Shown piece after piece: positions 11,340 to 22,945 of a stretch of 64,000 bases of DNA (its first letter is position 1; each line of letters begins with the position of its first letter). A model generated the notes under the pieces. It saw nothing but the letters and a program-made list of their open reading frames with translations. It did no database searches and was not told the DNA's origin. The DNA comes from Gymnopus androsaceus JB14 (Eukaryota > Basidiomycota > Agaricomycetes > Agaricales > Omphalotaceae), in NCBI GenBank assembly GCA_009733575.1, contig ML769597.1, positions 56,160-120,159 on the forward strand. Reading direction: 5' to 3'. Position numbers and translations under genes: made by a program.

Positions 11340-12118
11340 TTGCGGCCGTTTTAATATATCATAAAATGGTAAACATCTCCGAGAAACCGGATGAATGAAC
11401 GAAGAGGCGCGTGAGAGTACCCATATCTAGAGACCACGCAGTGTCTGAATATGTGCAAGGGATTTAGACACCCCTCATCAAAGTTAGAGAGATAGCCTTG
11501 GATACTGTTGGAGATATGAACGCGTATCGCGTGCGCCACATTCTACAGCCTAGATATATCTTATCTCTGAGTTTGGTATATAAAGTAGCTTGTATTCACA
11601 ATGTACACTACCCGTTTATCCCTCCTTCGAATGTCATTGCGAGGGCAATTGGATTCTCTTTCGACGATCTTCTCGGGCTCCTAACCTTCACTCCAAACAG
11701 ATACTTACAGTCATTATGTGTACTGTTGATATCCCATATTTGTTCCCCAAGCCTGAAGCGATATGATGGTCAATAAGATTCCGGGCTTTTCCACAAGAAA
11801 TGAACAAACATATAGCTGGAGAAGGAAGTTATTCGAGTAAAGGTACATGTCATAAAAGGAGAGAGCGGTGAGCCTCTAGATCTTTTACAGCACACGCTCA
11901 TGAGAATGAGGAAGTGAACTGCCAGCGATCGCGAAAGCTTCCTCTGGTAGTGTCTTTCGTTAGACTGATAAAAACACAAATATAACATGGACTGCAGTCT
12001 GCAAATTTTGTGGATCCGTCAAGAATCTACCTTACTGACGCATGAAATCGGAAGAAAAGTAGTCTTGATTCTCTGGAGCTGTGTACACTTCACGAATCCA
12101 CACTGTTATAAATCCAGA
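11340..12118. other. Intergenic, no recognised gene
   Basis: This is the upstream region of the secreted-protein gene and the downstream region of the RING gene. A TATATAAA box on the plus strand (about 11576-11583) has no convincing gene downstream. The short frames seen on either strand do not resemble known proteins. Confidence 0.4.
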
Positions 12119-13275
12119 TTAGAATACATATAGTATTAGCCATAGCGAAACAGATGTCTTGGGAGTAGGTACAACGATACAATCCGATGAGAAAAATGCA
12201 GTGGTATAATGCGATGGAAAGCCAGCTATTGGCGAAGGTTTCCAGAAAGGCCCTGTAGCGAAGAAGAGAATAAGAACAGAAGCAGGCAGAGTGAGCCAAA
12301 CTACGTACAAAACCAGCTGGCTCAACTATCAAAGAGTCGTCAGCACTATTCGAGTGACTCGCTTTCCGGTTCGAAGATGACTGCGCATGCGCTAAAACCT
12401 TCAGCTTCTTCTTCACGAGAGTAACCTGCTTGAATTTCAGCATCAGAAACATATAGATAAGCAAACAAATACGCACCTGCTTATCCGCGTTCTCCTTCTC
12501 TTGCACCAACTGGTATACTAATACATCCTTCTCCTTAGCCAACCGCCGCTCATCGATCACATCTCTCCGTAGTTTCTCGCTCTCTTTGGTCTCTGCCTCG
12601 AGCAGTTTGGTGAGCCGATCATTCTCGCTAGCCATCGTTTGTTTCGAATGCTCGACTTTTTCGAGCTCTTTCTTGAGCCTCACCACTTCGGATGCTGATG
12701 ATTCGGCTTGCATTATCTTCGGGTGCCATGCGTTAACCTTCTCCTGAAGCGCGCGTTTCTCATCCTGCTCCAGTTGCATACGAAAGAAGATTGGTACTAA
12801 TCGCTCTTCCATGTTCTTCGCCACTTTGAGCAGGTTATTCTAGAGAAAAGAATGAACGTCGAGTACTGTGGATTTAATCAAATAAGAACGCACAGCAGTA
12901 TCTTCATCAACCTCGAGCTTCTCAACGATTCTTCTAATTTCTTCTGGGACCTTCTTTGCCGACGATGGACTGGAATCCGGACGGAGATGATTCATCGAAT
13001 TGGCCAGCGATTGAGCGTGGGCTTGAGTATCTTCCGGAGCGGTAACAAATATTCTATGAAGTTGGCCCTTCTTCCTTGGTTTCCTGCAAGACGGGCATTG
13101 TCTGCTGCTCTCCAGCGACTGAGTGCACGTTTCGCAGAATCCGTGCCCTGGCATAATTGGATGATTCAGCTTGAAGCTTCGATTATCGATATTAAACTAG
13201 CCTACCGCACGGTGAAAAGAGGAAGCCCTCTAGAGGGAAAGTTTCACAACATATGTCGCATTGAACATCGACCAT
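12119..13275 (-). CDS. RING-finger coiled-coil protein (putative E3 ligase)
   Basis: Starts at ATG 13275. Exon 1 (MVDVQCDICCETFPLEGFLF, SPC) joins by a short intron to GHGFCETCTQSLES and RQCPSCRKP, giving a complete C3HC4 RING: Cys pairs CDIC, C-G-H, CETC and CPSC. RING domains bind two zinc ions and usually recruit ubiquitin-conjugating enzymes, so an E3 role is inferred. Then comes a linker (HRIFVTAPEDTQAHAQSLAN) and, after a second intron, a long charged coiled coil (LKKELEKVEHSKQTMASEND, LLEAETKESEKLRRDVIDER). A later exon starts VTLVKKKLKVLAHAQSSSNR. The C-terminus is uncertain: splicing a GTACGT...CTACAG intron ends the frame at 12119, while no splicing ends it near 12090. The degenerate paralogue is at 7.2-8.4 kb. 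Confidence 0.75.
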
Positions 13276-13563
13276 TGTGGCATTGATGATGGGAGTCGGA
13301 AGAGACAGCTTTGGGTTCACGTGGTGTGACGAATCGTGCTTTGTAGGCGCCAAGCGCCGGTAGTAGAACGAAATATGTGACCATTGAATAAAACTAGATA
13401 GAAACTGTACATGAAAAAAAATCTGTAGAAATTGACGAAAAATGATCATGAAAATGTTGCGCGGGGATGCGGTATACGATGATGATAACTCTACGAATGT
13501 AAGTATAGGATAGGCTGAGTGAGATAGGTTGTGAAGTTGAATGAACCCAGAAATGAAACTTGT

Positions 13564-14957
13564 CTACTCGTCATCGGAATCATCACCAAGTACTGCCGGC
13601 TCTTTCACCCAGCCCTTCTTCTTGAGCACAGACTATGAGCGACTAACAATGTCAGACACGAAGAAAAGAAGTAGGCTCAAAACTTACCTCCCAAGGGGAC
13701 AAAGTCTCCTTCGTAGTGGGTGGAACACGACCCTCAGTATGCTGAACGACAAATTCATGGAAGATTGGGTTGACACTACCAAAAAAGGTATTCGTAGTCA
13801 GAAACAGGGCATCGAATCGTTGTCACACGAGACTCACGTTGCATGATTCTCTATACAAGCAAAATGCGGCGCTCCCGGTATCGATTCAAGCGACGCATCA
13901 ACACCAGCATCCTGTAGCCGATGCAAAAACTCTTCCGCATATTCACGCGGATACGCCACGTCCTCCAATCCCTGTATCAACTTGACTGGGACTTTGATCT
14001 TCTTAAGCTCCTCTATAGTGAGTGAACGACGGTTTAGGAAAATATCTAGGGTGGTTAAACGGTAGTCGTCTAGGTGGGCGGTGTTCCACGCTTTCATGCA
14101 GAGAGGAAGAATACAAGCGACGATGCTGGAGAATTGAAAAAAAAGACATTGAGAATTATCGACCAAGGCTTTGAAGAAATTAACGACGACTTACGCTTGT
14201 ACGAAGGTATTGTTACGGTCATAAAAACCCAACTCCAAAGCGCCACGAACGGCGTAAGCCAGTTCTTCTTGATCGGGAGTATTAGTTCGCCATCCTTCAG
14301 CCCACGCGTCGTATATCGCTTGTCTGCCCTCTGCGGCTTCTGCGGGCTGCGAAATGCGAAACAAGAAGAAAGGAGTGTAAGTGTGAATATCGAAGAGCCA
14401 AAATCGAAATCGTACCTCTTCCAATCCAAGAGGAGACACAAGGAACAACGACGCAATCAATTCCGGATGCGAGAGGGCCATTTGGAGAGCGATGATAGTT
14501 CCCAATGAGAGTGCAAAGATGTGGCAAGGAGGTAGTTTCATTTTGGTCTGATAGACAAGATTAGTTGGTTGAGTTGGGATCGTACCAAATAGGGATACTG
14601 ACCATAAATTTCGCCATATCCTCTGCAGCCATCTCCTGATCAAAATCTTTAGGAACCTTTCCCTTGGTTTCACCATGCGCTCGCATATCTACAGCGACGA
14701 GGTTGAATTGTCTAATTTTGGGATCACTAAATTGAACTAGCAAGAGAGGAGCCAGATAAGGTTCAGAAGGAAAGACGAGATAAATGCAGATTGAACGCAC
14801 AATTGAAGGCTTGCGATGGCACATAGACAGGGTGCAAGAAAAGCACTGTCGGAAGCTTCGGATCAATTTTCTTGGCTGAAGAAGAGGTCGGAGTGGATAT
14901 CGTGTAGTTGAAGGTGATGGGACCTCCAGCGAGCTTGTCGATTTTGATAGTAGGCAT
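13564..14957 (-). CDS. Alpha/beta hydrolase
   Basis: Seven or so exons with short introns join into a protein of about 330 residues starting MPTIKIDKLAGGPITFNYTI. Hydrolase-fold landmarks are in order: LPTVLFLHPVYVPSQAF (oxyanion strand), FNLVAVDMRAHGET, the nucleophile elbow IFALSLGTII (Ser between Leu and Leu, the first Gly replaced by Ala), KLIQGLEDVAYP (acid residue region) and GAPHFACIEN (catalytic His). The last exon ends in an acidic tail GDDSDDE at the TAG at 13564. No signal peptide is seen, so it is probably cytosolic. The substrate cannot be told. All splice joins keep the frame, so it appears functional. Confidence 0.85.
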
Positions 14958-15790
14958 TTTGACTAGGAGAAGATGGAAGACTCGGTGGACGTACGAAATA
15001 GGAGGTTTGGGATACGGCAGCTTTATAATGAATGTGACATGTCTATGTCTTAGACCAGCGAACATGTGTCTTTCTACATGGAAGCAACAAACCAGCGCTC
15101 AGGGGTTTTCGGACTCGGACTCTGCGTAGCGCGTTTTTCTTTGAAATTTGACCCATCTAGCCAGCAAAAAGAAAGCTTTCCAGTGCACTTGACATTGGAA
15201 ATTGGAGAATAAGGGTACTTGGAAGCTCGGACTCGTATGTCAATTTCGAATAGCTGGAGCCATAGCGTGGTGTCGGGCCCTCTCCTAAGTCGGATCGGGA
15301 TGGATTAACTTTCAAATAATCGCGAGACTCGGGGAGTTAGCACCTCTAAAATCCAGTCAAACCATCAAGCAAATTTAGCCCGCAGGACACTACAGTACCG
15401 TTAATTGCGGTAGATCTGCCTGCCTCCTAACGATTTCTTCCATGCTGGGTATTTCCGGGATGCATTGCGGCAGTCTTCACTCAACTTTGGTTGAAGGGCA
15501 GCAAAAAAAGACGGAAAGACTCTAACCACACCAGGCAGGAAGAAAGACCACGTTTATTTCAAGTCGAACATAGATTGAATTCATGGCCAAGAGCCAAGCT
15601 GAATCTGAATCTGCGCGTAGAATCTGGAGGGCCAAGTAATGGAGACGAAGGATCGAAGACAAAAAAACGATGGCGTCCGGCAAAAGTCATGGCAGTCTCG
15701 AAATGGCAATGTCAAAGCTGTTTTATGTGGCCGGGATAGCCGGGAGGATGGCAAGGGACTTATATATATTGCATCTGAGCCATAAATATA
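14958..15790. other. Intergenic, no recognised gene
   Basis: This is the promoter side of the hydrolase gene and the 3' side of the monooxygenase gene. The small plus-strand frames here are Lys/Arg-rich and unlike known proteins. I see no repeats or RNA genes. Confidence 0.4.
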
Positions 15791-17584
15791 CTAATTAATT
15801 GACAAGATGGTCGCGCCATTCTCTTCCCACCACTTATCCGTTTCTTGACCAACGTCGTATCCATACTGTGCGTCATCCTCCGCTTGACGAGTCCTTTGAC
15901 CACATTCCACCGCAGAAAGCTTCTCGGAGGCAATAGCTTGTCCCTTCTCCAGTGCATCCTGCACTTCCATTCCCATTCGTAGCCTCGCGTCTCGTGCTTC
16001 TTGTTCTGGCCCGTCTCTAAGATGGTAAAGTTCTCGAAATTCAGCCTCGAGCCGCTGTGTATTCGTTGTGCGCTCAAAGCGGATACTTTCATACGCCTTC
16101 AACAGCGATGGTATCTGCTTTGGATGAGTTATATGCGAGAAGAGTTTCCCCAAGACCTCTGCGTCTTCAATCTGAATAAAATTAATAAAGACCTTGAAAG
16201 TATCGGTGATAGATGACATACGGCCATTGCTGCACCTTGAGCACGATACGGAAGCATCGGGTGACAAGCGTCGCCCATCAGAGCTACTCGGCCTTGCGCA
16301 TGGACCCATGTTTCCAGCGGCGCACAATCCATCAACTTGAACTTGAGCACCTGCGGGGATTTCACGAGCGCAAGCAATTTCGTTACACTTTATGAAGATT
16401 TGAGAAGCATTGATTTGGAAGAAAGGCATGTTATAATTACCGTGGTTCCCATCCCAAAAATTGAGCTCGCATTCCATCTGTATCACTTTGCGCTGTCCAA
16501 GAGTAGCCTGCTTCTTCATCCTTATCTTCAACGAGAGCCGCAACATTGAGCAGTTTCCGACCTCTCTGTGAAGCAAATGTATACATGAGAACAAATTCAC
16601 GTCTAAAGCAAACCCATACAATTCCATATGCAACCAGATGCTTCTGCGGACCCGCCCACACACAACGCTTATTGACCAGTGGCCGCAAATCAGGGTCGCT
16701 TAACATATGCTCGGTAGGAATCATGAAACGATACGCAGAGTCACCAGTGTATCGTACTTGTTGAGAATGTCCAACAACGACATCACGAACGACACTGCGT
16801 ATGCCGTCGGCGCCTATGATAACGTCCGCGATGAACGTTTCTCCAGATTCAAGGGTGACCGACGGTGTAGGGAAGGATCGATAGATGAGACCCTACTTGC
16901 ACGACGAAATGTTATATGCGGCTTCGCCAGATCGTACAGCAAGTTATGGAGATCAGCCCTCTGTACATAACCATTCAGCGAGCATACCCATAAATTGAAA
17001 GTATCTCGAGCTTACATGGATATGATAAGTCGGTGCCCCGTATCGCTTCTCAGTCTCATCTCCACCCGGCATGCGTAAAAGAGTTTCTCCATTCGCATCT
17101 GCAAAAACAAGATGAAAAGAAAGTACAATGGCAGTTTAAAAGGGCACTTGCAACGATGTATCAGTACAGATTCCGGTGTGTCTCGTCCAGCGATCTCCTT
17201 CAGTTTCGAGCCAAGACCCCACCGTGTCAGAATGCAAGTGACATCTAGTGTCTAGATCAGCAAAAAAAAGCCTTGGGAGGGAGGAAAACGGCGTTACTGC
17301 GCACTTGGTGTAATCTGGATACCTGCACCAATTTCGCCTGGAACTGGGACAGCCTCGAGGACTGTGACTCTATGGCCTGCGCTTGCTAGAGAATAAGCAC
17401 TGGCCAGACCGCCAATTCCACCGCCAACCTCAATTTAGAGTGAGCATTCGATTCATTGCAGGGAGTTTGGGACTCACGATGAGAATGTCCAGCTTCAAGA
17501 CCGGGTCCGTATGATGTATTGTTGCCTAGATAGGTTTCATCAATGACGCGCGATAGCTATACTTACAATGAAAGGGCCGACCAT
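15791..17584 (-). CDS. FAD-dependent aromatic monooxygenase (salicylate hydroxylase-like)
   Basis: From ATG 17584 (MVGPFI, intron, ATIHHTDPVLKLDILI) the exons give the dinucleotide-binding motif VGGGIGGLASAYSLASAGHR, the DG motif DVIIGADGIRSVVR and the FAD/ribityl GD motif VALMGDACHPMLPYRAQGAA. These are the three signatures of the PF01494-type flavoprotein hydroxylases. The last exon is a helical C-terminal segment ending TDKWWEENGATILSIN. The enzymes hydroxylate aromatic or polyketide substrates with NAD(P)H and O2; the substrate is unknown. One problem is visible: around 16865-16880 the reading frame shifts between ASRVSSIDPS and PSVTLESGET, consistent with a one-base deletion, a sequence error or a missed small intron. 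Function is therefore uncertain. Confidence 0.8.
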
Positions 17585-17690
17585 TTAACCTTGGATTATC
17601 GAGGAACTAAATTCTCGGGTTAGCGAGGATACTGTAACGTTGTGGAAATGCCCTTCTTATACATGGGTCGTCTATCATCTGACGTCTACC

Positions 17691-18044
17691 TTACGAGCAC
17701 CCGTCTACCGCACGAAAGATCCTTCCAGTTCCTTCAATACTCTTGTCATTCTTGCTGATGAAGACTAACCTAGAGGCTAACGAGAAGGCATGAGAAGGTA
17801 CTGAACTGGAACCCAGCGAGCCACGTCCGATGTCGAGGCAAAGCCGAGACTCATATGGAAATCTAGAAGGACCTATTGCTTTTGCCAAATCCGGCAATAC
17901 AGCATCTAGGCTTTCGGATAACTTGTCGAGCTTGGCGATTTCACTTTTGGTAACGAGATAGCAGAATGCACTGGAAATTGCTAGGAATACATACTGATGT
18001 ACACTGGGCCTTGGCGGTACAGTCACAATAAAAAGTGAAGACAT
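17691..18044 (-). CDS. Hypothetical small protein
   Basis: An uninterrupted frame of 117 codons begins MSSLFIVTVPPRPSVHQYVF and has one hydrophobic N-terminal stretch (VFLAISSAFCYLV). It sits between two minus-strand genes in the same orientation. I recognise no domain; it could be a real small gene, an exon, or chance. Confidence 0.25.
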   Translation of the reverse strand: MSSLFIVTVPPRPSVHQYVFLAISSAFCYLVTKSEIAKLDKLSESLDAVLPDLAKAIGPSRFPYESRLCLDIGRGSLGSSSVPSHAFSLASRLVFISKNDKSIEGTGRIFRAVDGCS

Positions 18045-18229
18045 AGTTTAACTGGGGACTACAGCGGAGGATTGGATGTCAGCAGTTGATTGGAGGTAAA
18101 TAATGCTTGCGCCAGCGCCATCTCCATGGGTGGACCATCCGAACATCACTTCGGCGGAGGTGAAGGAGGACCTATATCAAAATGAAAACACAGACCCAAT
18201 TAGTGTTCGAGTCCAAGTAAACACTAATG

Positions 18230-19100
18230 TTACGAACCAAAAAGTCCTCCTCTTGACGGCGGAGGTGCTGGTACACCGGCGCCAGGAAACGCACCAAGGC
18301 CGGGAGTACCTTGTCTTGGTACAGGGGAGAGAAGAGGATTCGCTTTTCCAGTTGAAACATAGCATGTCAGTTTATTGAAGCTCTCAAGTACAAGAACCAA
18401 ACCCACGTCTCCACTGAGCCCACGCAGGTGCTCCGGCTCCAGCTGGGGCTTGCGGCATTGGTACTGGGGCCTGTGGTTGGGGCTGAGCCTCGATCGCTTT
18501 TGTAGCTTTTGAACGTGGCGTTCGTGCCCGAGGTTCACGTTTATGCACTGTACGCCAGGCTGGTGGAGCTGGCTCGGCTGGTGCCGAGGGAGCAGGAGGG
18601 TCTTCGGGAGCGGGTGGGGGCTCGAGTTGCTGGGAGATTGTAGGAGGTGAATATCACTGCAGACTCAAAAGTTTAAGCGCAACGAACCTTTGCAGCCCAT
18701 TCTGAAGGAGCATATTGACCGCCCAAGCTATGCTTGGATTTGACGGCCATCAGTTCAGCTATTTCACTGGACAGACCGAGTTAGAGGATAGTGAATTTGG
18801 ACCCGAGAATATTTAGCAGCTTACTATTGCAGCTGCCTCCGTTCATCCCTCAGCTTTCCTACTTCGTCCAGTAGAATGCGTACTTCTCCTAATTACAATG
18901 TCAATTCCTCTTTCCAAATCAACCCAGGTTCGAATTAAATTGCCTGCGAGAGCCTTGCTAAAGTCATTGAGATATCTGCAGAAGCACAATTTCAAGAGAA
19001 TCAGCAAATGAAAGGCTGGCTACGAATACAAGAACACGCCTTACTTTGGAGGAGCGCCACTGTATCCTGCATTGGAATTCCTGCCACCAGTCGAGGTCAT
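18230..19100 (-). CDS. Pro/Ala-rich protein with coiled-coil segment, unknown function
   Basis: Several small exons join from ATG 19100: MTSTGGRNSNAGYSGAPPK, YLNDFSKALAGNLIRTWVDL, EVRILLDEVGKLRDERRQLQ (helical, coiled-coil-like), EIAELMAVKSKHSLGGQYAP, then a proline-rich tail LEPPPAPEDPPAPSAPAEPA with basic KREPRARTPRSKATK and a final exon ANPLLSPVPRQGTPGLGAFP ending GGLFGS at 18230. The mix of a short helical core and a disordered Pro-rich tail resembles fungal adaptor or scaffold proteins, but no named family is recognised. Exon borders in the middle are approximate. Confidence 0.55.
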
Positions 19101-19308
19101 TGACAGTCTGAATTATGTGTATATTTCCAACGCGTAGCTAGGCAATCTGCAGAACCTAGAAGCCCTAAAGGGACCGAGGGAGAGCAAGAAGATGTAAGAG
19201 AACAAGTCTACTCGTTGAAAACACGCGGCGCGTTGAGCAAATCGAATCGATATGCCACGTGGAATCAGTGGACCGGAACGGCCCGGGAGCGTCGCTTCTC
19301 TAATCTTG
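19101..19308. promoter_or_regulatory. Upstream region of the Pro-rich gene and Ngaro left flank
   Basis: A short GC-richer intergenic stretch separates the Pro-rich gene's start codon from the first Ngaro A repeat. No motif is certain. The element's left border is placed where similarity to the second A repeat begins. Confidence 0.35.
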
Positions 19309-19448
19309 TTCCGCGATAAGCTAGCAGAGCGCGCTTATCAGAGGATAAGATAAGCACGGCCTGAGAGTCGGCAGCGCGCTGTTAAGCGCTTTCATCCTTT
19401 GGAGTCGACTCTCATAGCCGTCGCTCCTATATCAGTTCATTTTGAACC
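19309..19448 (+). repeat. Ngaro split direct repeat A1
   Basis: Starts TTCCGCGATAAGCTAGCAGA and ends CAGTTCATTTTGAACC. The match at 26511-26650 has scattered substitutions. The gag-like frame begins inside it (ATG 19399), so the repeat also carries the start of the coding region. Confidence 0.85.
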
Positions 19449-20836
19449 TTTTCACTTTCTTTTTGCTACCGGAGTTTTCCACATGGTATCCTTCACCCTG
19501 AGACGAAATTCGAACTTCCTTCCTCACGACACTTCGCTCGACAATCCTGCATGCAGACCAAAAACACACAGGACTGAAAACATCATTGCCAGTCTCAGAA
19601 GGCTTACCCTGGGTGTCCGTATTAAGGCCAACTTCGATATTGCTGCATGCAACGATGCTCGTATCATGAAGAAACTCTCAGCTGCTGAAGGCGACCCCAA
19701 ATCGGACACTGAATCCGTCATCTCTATCCTGGACCAGGAATTTCATCTGGTCAGATGGGACCAGGACCTTTTCCGGAGCTTTAAACCGCTCCTCAACATC
19801 ATTTCTGTTGGAATCATGAACAACATGAACAAGACCAATAGGATTGACGAAGAAACTCGGGTCAGAGTCGCATCTAAACAGCAGGATGCCCAGCGCATTG
19901 CTACTGCCGCCCTCACACGCAAACCAGACATTGTCCTCTCCTCCATTGATCCTACGGCTGCCCCAACAGCAGTTTTCCCTGAGATAATGCTCCACACTGC
20001 CAAACACAAACACAACATTCCTTTTCAGTGTTTTCTCCCCTCCAACCTCAAGTGGATCAACGCTAACATTGCGTTGATTCCCACTATCAAGCTCTCTCAT
20101 ATTGCGGACAAACCCATCATCCTTAATACAGCTGAACTGCTTAAGAAATTAATGGTGGTGGACAAGCCCGTTGACATGCCAACCTTCACTTTCCAACAAT
20201 TCCAGAATACTTCCAACTTCTACTACCAGTTCATGGTAGCGCGGTACGCTGATGGTGCCCTCGCCTTGCGCCCACTGTTCTTTGCTAAGCACTTTGCATT
20301 CTTCCTCTATCATGAAGACTCTGAGGAATTTTTTCGAATTTGGAAGATCCAGGAAGAGAAGCTGCACAGTGCTCACCTCCAATGGGATACAGAATATAAA
20401 CAACCTGTATACGATACAGCTTGGACCCGGGTTCAGGCTATATCAGACACAGAAATGCTTCTAGCCAAGCAGCCACACAGCTTCGCTCTGCCATTCTCAT
20501 CTTTGAACAAGCATCAAATCGAAGCCATATATTTGTGACAACCCTCATCCTCCTTACCTGACGCCCTTTCTGGAGGGTGGCAAGGTCGGCCCCAGACCTC
20601 GCTGCCTCGGCTGCGGCCTCCAGGGGCACAAACTCAACGACCGAGGTGTGCATGGGAAATTCCCTTTTGCCAAATTGCTCAATGGGCAGCTACTCTCACC
20701 CAACAACACAGCTATTTGCATTGCGTTCAACTGTTGGGGAAAATGCCAAAAGGGCTGTCATTCCTCCTCCCATATCTGCTCACTATGCGGCGGTTCCCAC
20801 TATGCTTGCGACCCCTCCTGCCCAACGTCAGCTTGA
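19399..20836 (+). pseudogene. Ngaro ORF1 (gag-like, zinc-knuckle), frameshifted
   Basis: A long open frame of 379 codons runs from MESTLIAVAPISVHFEPF to HQIEAIYL (stop at 20538). The continuation is in another frame: YICDNPHPPYLTPFLEGG, then PRCLGCGLQGH and the Cys/His cluster CIAFNCWGKCQKGCHSSSHI, CSLCGGSHYACDPSC. The clustered Cys/His residues are those seen in the nucleic-acid binding end of DIRS/Ngaro ORF1 proteins. The frameshift lies near 20510-20530. In a live element this protein would package the RNA. Downstream stops separate it from the reverse transcriptase. Confidence 0.7.
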
Positions 20837-21407
20837 TTCATTCTTCAGACCAGGCGCTCTTCCATTCCACGATTTCTCTCCAACTATAATTTCCCGTTAT
20901 CCACTTACTAATTCAACGCTGTTTGAAAACTAGCTGTTTGAAAGAATCATCACCCCATATGATATTAACGCTTTCTTCATTGAACTCGCAATTCACGGCC
21001 TCTCCGACCGCTATTCTGTCCTGCTTGACTACCTCAGAAATGGCTTTCCCCTTGGCGATGTTCCCATCCTCACCAGAACTATTATTATACCCAATCACTC
21101 CTCAGTCTCCACACATCCAGTGGCCGTGCAAAAATATATTGAAGAGGAATCCATGGCAGGTCGGATGGCGGGACCTTTCTCCAAACAGCAGGTCGAGCAG
21201 GTACTCCGTGGACCATTTGTGGCTTCACCGCTCATTGTGGCAGAATCGTCACAGGGACCGGACCAGCCACCAAAGCTGAGAGTCTGCCGCAATCTGTCCA
21301 AGGGAGGGAAAGATTTGCGGGGCAGAACAACTCCATCGGTAAATTCTTACATCCAAAAGGAGTTGTTCCCCACTACGTTTGATTCAGCCAGCAACGTCGC
21401 AGAATTT

Positions 21408-21729
21408 GTGAGTTTCCTCTCTACATTTTTATCTTTATCCTCTGTTATATTGGCTCGGCCAACTGGCCGCAGCTCTATCCTTACCACAGTGGTGGTATTG
21501 TATCCTTTGCTCGGCTATCTGGCTGCAGCGCTATCTTACCACAGTAGTGTACTGTCCTATTTGCTCAGCCAACTGGCTGCAGTTTATCCTTACCACTGGG
21601 ATGGTATGGTGCCGGACCAACTGGTCTTGGCTATTACATTTGCTTGGTCAACTGGCCATAGCTCCTTCATGATTGTAACTGCTCCAACTGGAAGTCTTGA
21701 ATACTAACATATATTTTTCAAATCTAAAG
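21408..21729 (+). other. Spliceosomal-type intron in the Ngaro RT with internal tandem repeats
   Basis: Donor GTGAGT at 21408, branch-point TACTAAC about 30 bp before the end, and acceptor AAAG at 21729. Removing it joins SNVAEF directly to IIFALPGTQACTMD in phase 0, exactly as in intronless relatives. Inside are about five degenerate repeats of 50-60 bp built on GCTCGGCCAACTGGCCGCAG and TATCCTTACCAC. Confidence 0.8.
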
Positions 21730-22722
21730 ATCATTTTTGCCCTGCCGGGCACTCAGGCATGTACCATGGACATCATCAAGTTCCATTGGACTGTCCCGTC
21801 AACCCCAACCACAAGCAATTTCTTGTTGTTTGCAATGAAAAGGGCGACTTTGGATCGACATGTGTGACTGTTTTGGGTGGGCGGGTGCCAGCAGCTGTTC
21901 CGGAATGATCTCCGCCGCCGTCTGAGATATACTATTCGCCAAAGGTGTCTTCCCTGTAGCCAAGATCGAAGATGATTTGGCGGTTTTCCATGTACCCCTC
22001 AACCCTGACGCAGACCTGGCCAATTTTGTATATGCATACGATTGAGAGGCAGTCCTTGAATCGATCCACCCTCTTGGCACCCCTTTCCATCCTCCCCAGA
22101 AGAAAGGTGATCCTTTCCACCAGAGGCTATAGCGGTATTAAAATAAACCCCTACAAGTTCTCAGAGGCATATTTTAATACTAGTGACAAGTTGTCAGCCA
22201 GCCAAATATGCCCAGGGAACCCTAACCATAGTATGATAAGATGGCACCATATCTCGGGAACCAGGGGCCGTGGGAAAAAACGGAAATGGCTACACCCCTT
22301 TATTTTTCTCCCTCTTTCCAGTGGTGCCTCCGCCAAGGGGCATTCGGCAGCAGAACGGCAGACAAAATGCGCTTAACGTGACCTGTCAAAACCATGCGAC
22401 CATAAATAAGCGCCGTAAGCATTCAAGACAGCCATGAAACAGCTACAGAGAGCAAATTATTGACGTTGTGCAACCAGAGGCAGCCAAAGGCAGTCAAAGT
22501 TGAAATCTCATTTTCCTGAAGTGTAGAACTACGCTAAGAACTCTACGAGAGTGCACATAGACTAAGCGCTCTCTCGGATATTTCGGACCCGCATTATCGG
22601 ATCAGACACCCCTTGCCTATTTTAGTAAGGGTGCATGATGTCTGCCATTCAAGTGCCGAACGCCCCTTGGCCTCCGCTTAATCCTAATCTAAAATTAGGA
22701 TTACGACCAAATATAGTAATAA

Positions 22723-22798
22723 GCACTGTTTTGGTCAGGTCTCGTTAGGGTAAGCACAAAGTGGTTACCCTAACATAGAGACCTGATCAAAACAGTGC
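22723..22798. repeat. Hairpin inverted repeat
   Basis: GCACTGTTTTGGTCAGGTCT and its near-complement AGACCTGATCAAAACAGTGC face each other, and the stem continues inward through GTTAGGGTAA/TTACCCTAAC. The stem is about 30 bp with a short loop, inside the TIR element. Confidence 0.8.
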
Positions 22799-22816
22799 CA
22801 AACAACAGTGAACATA

Positions 22817-22945
22817 GGTTAGGGTTAGGGTGGTTAGGGTTTAGGGGTTGAGGATAATAATAGGGGGTGTGGGGGCTTGCCCCCACTGTTAAAATATTAA
22901 TCAGGGTTAGGGTTAGGATGCGAGGTAGGGCTAGGGTTGGGTGCA
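22817..22945. repeat. Interstitial telomere-like (TTAGGG) repeats
   Basis: Two clusters of TTAGGG-type units (22817-22847, GGTTAGGGTTAGGGTGG-; and 22902-22945, CAGGGTTAGGGTTAGGATG-) flank a perfect GTGGGGGC/GCCCCCAC hairpin near 22869-22886. TTAGGG is the usual basidiomycete telomere unit. They lie inside a transposon, not at a chromosome end. Confidence 0.75.

Noticed and set aside
11573..11776. A plus-strand gene behind the TATATAAA box
   Set aside because: The following frame has no protein-like character or splice sites.
14094..14508. Plus- and minus-strand alternative frames across the hydrolase gene
   Set aside because: They run through introns or lie antisense; the spliced hydrolase frame with its Ser, acid and His motifs explains the region.
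19678..20100. 140-codon minus-strand frame in the Ngaro element
   Set aside because: Antisense to the gag-like ORF, whose frame is longer and followed by the zinc-knuckle cluster.
22817..22945. A chromosome end or subtelomere, from the TTAGGG repeats
   Set aside because: The repeats are few, broken and enclosed by 68-bp TIRs inside a retrotransposon, with host genes on both sides.
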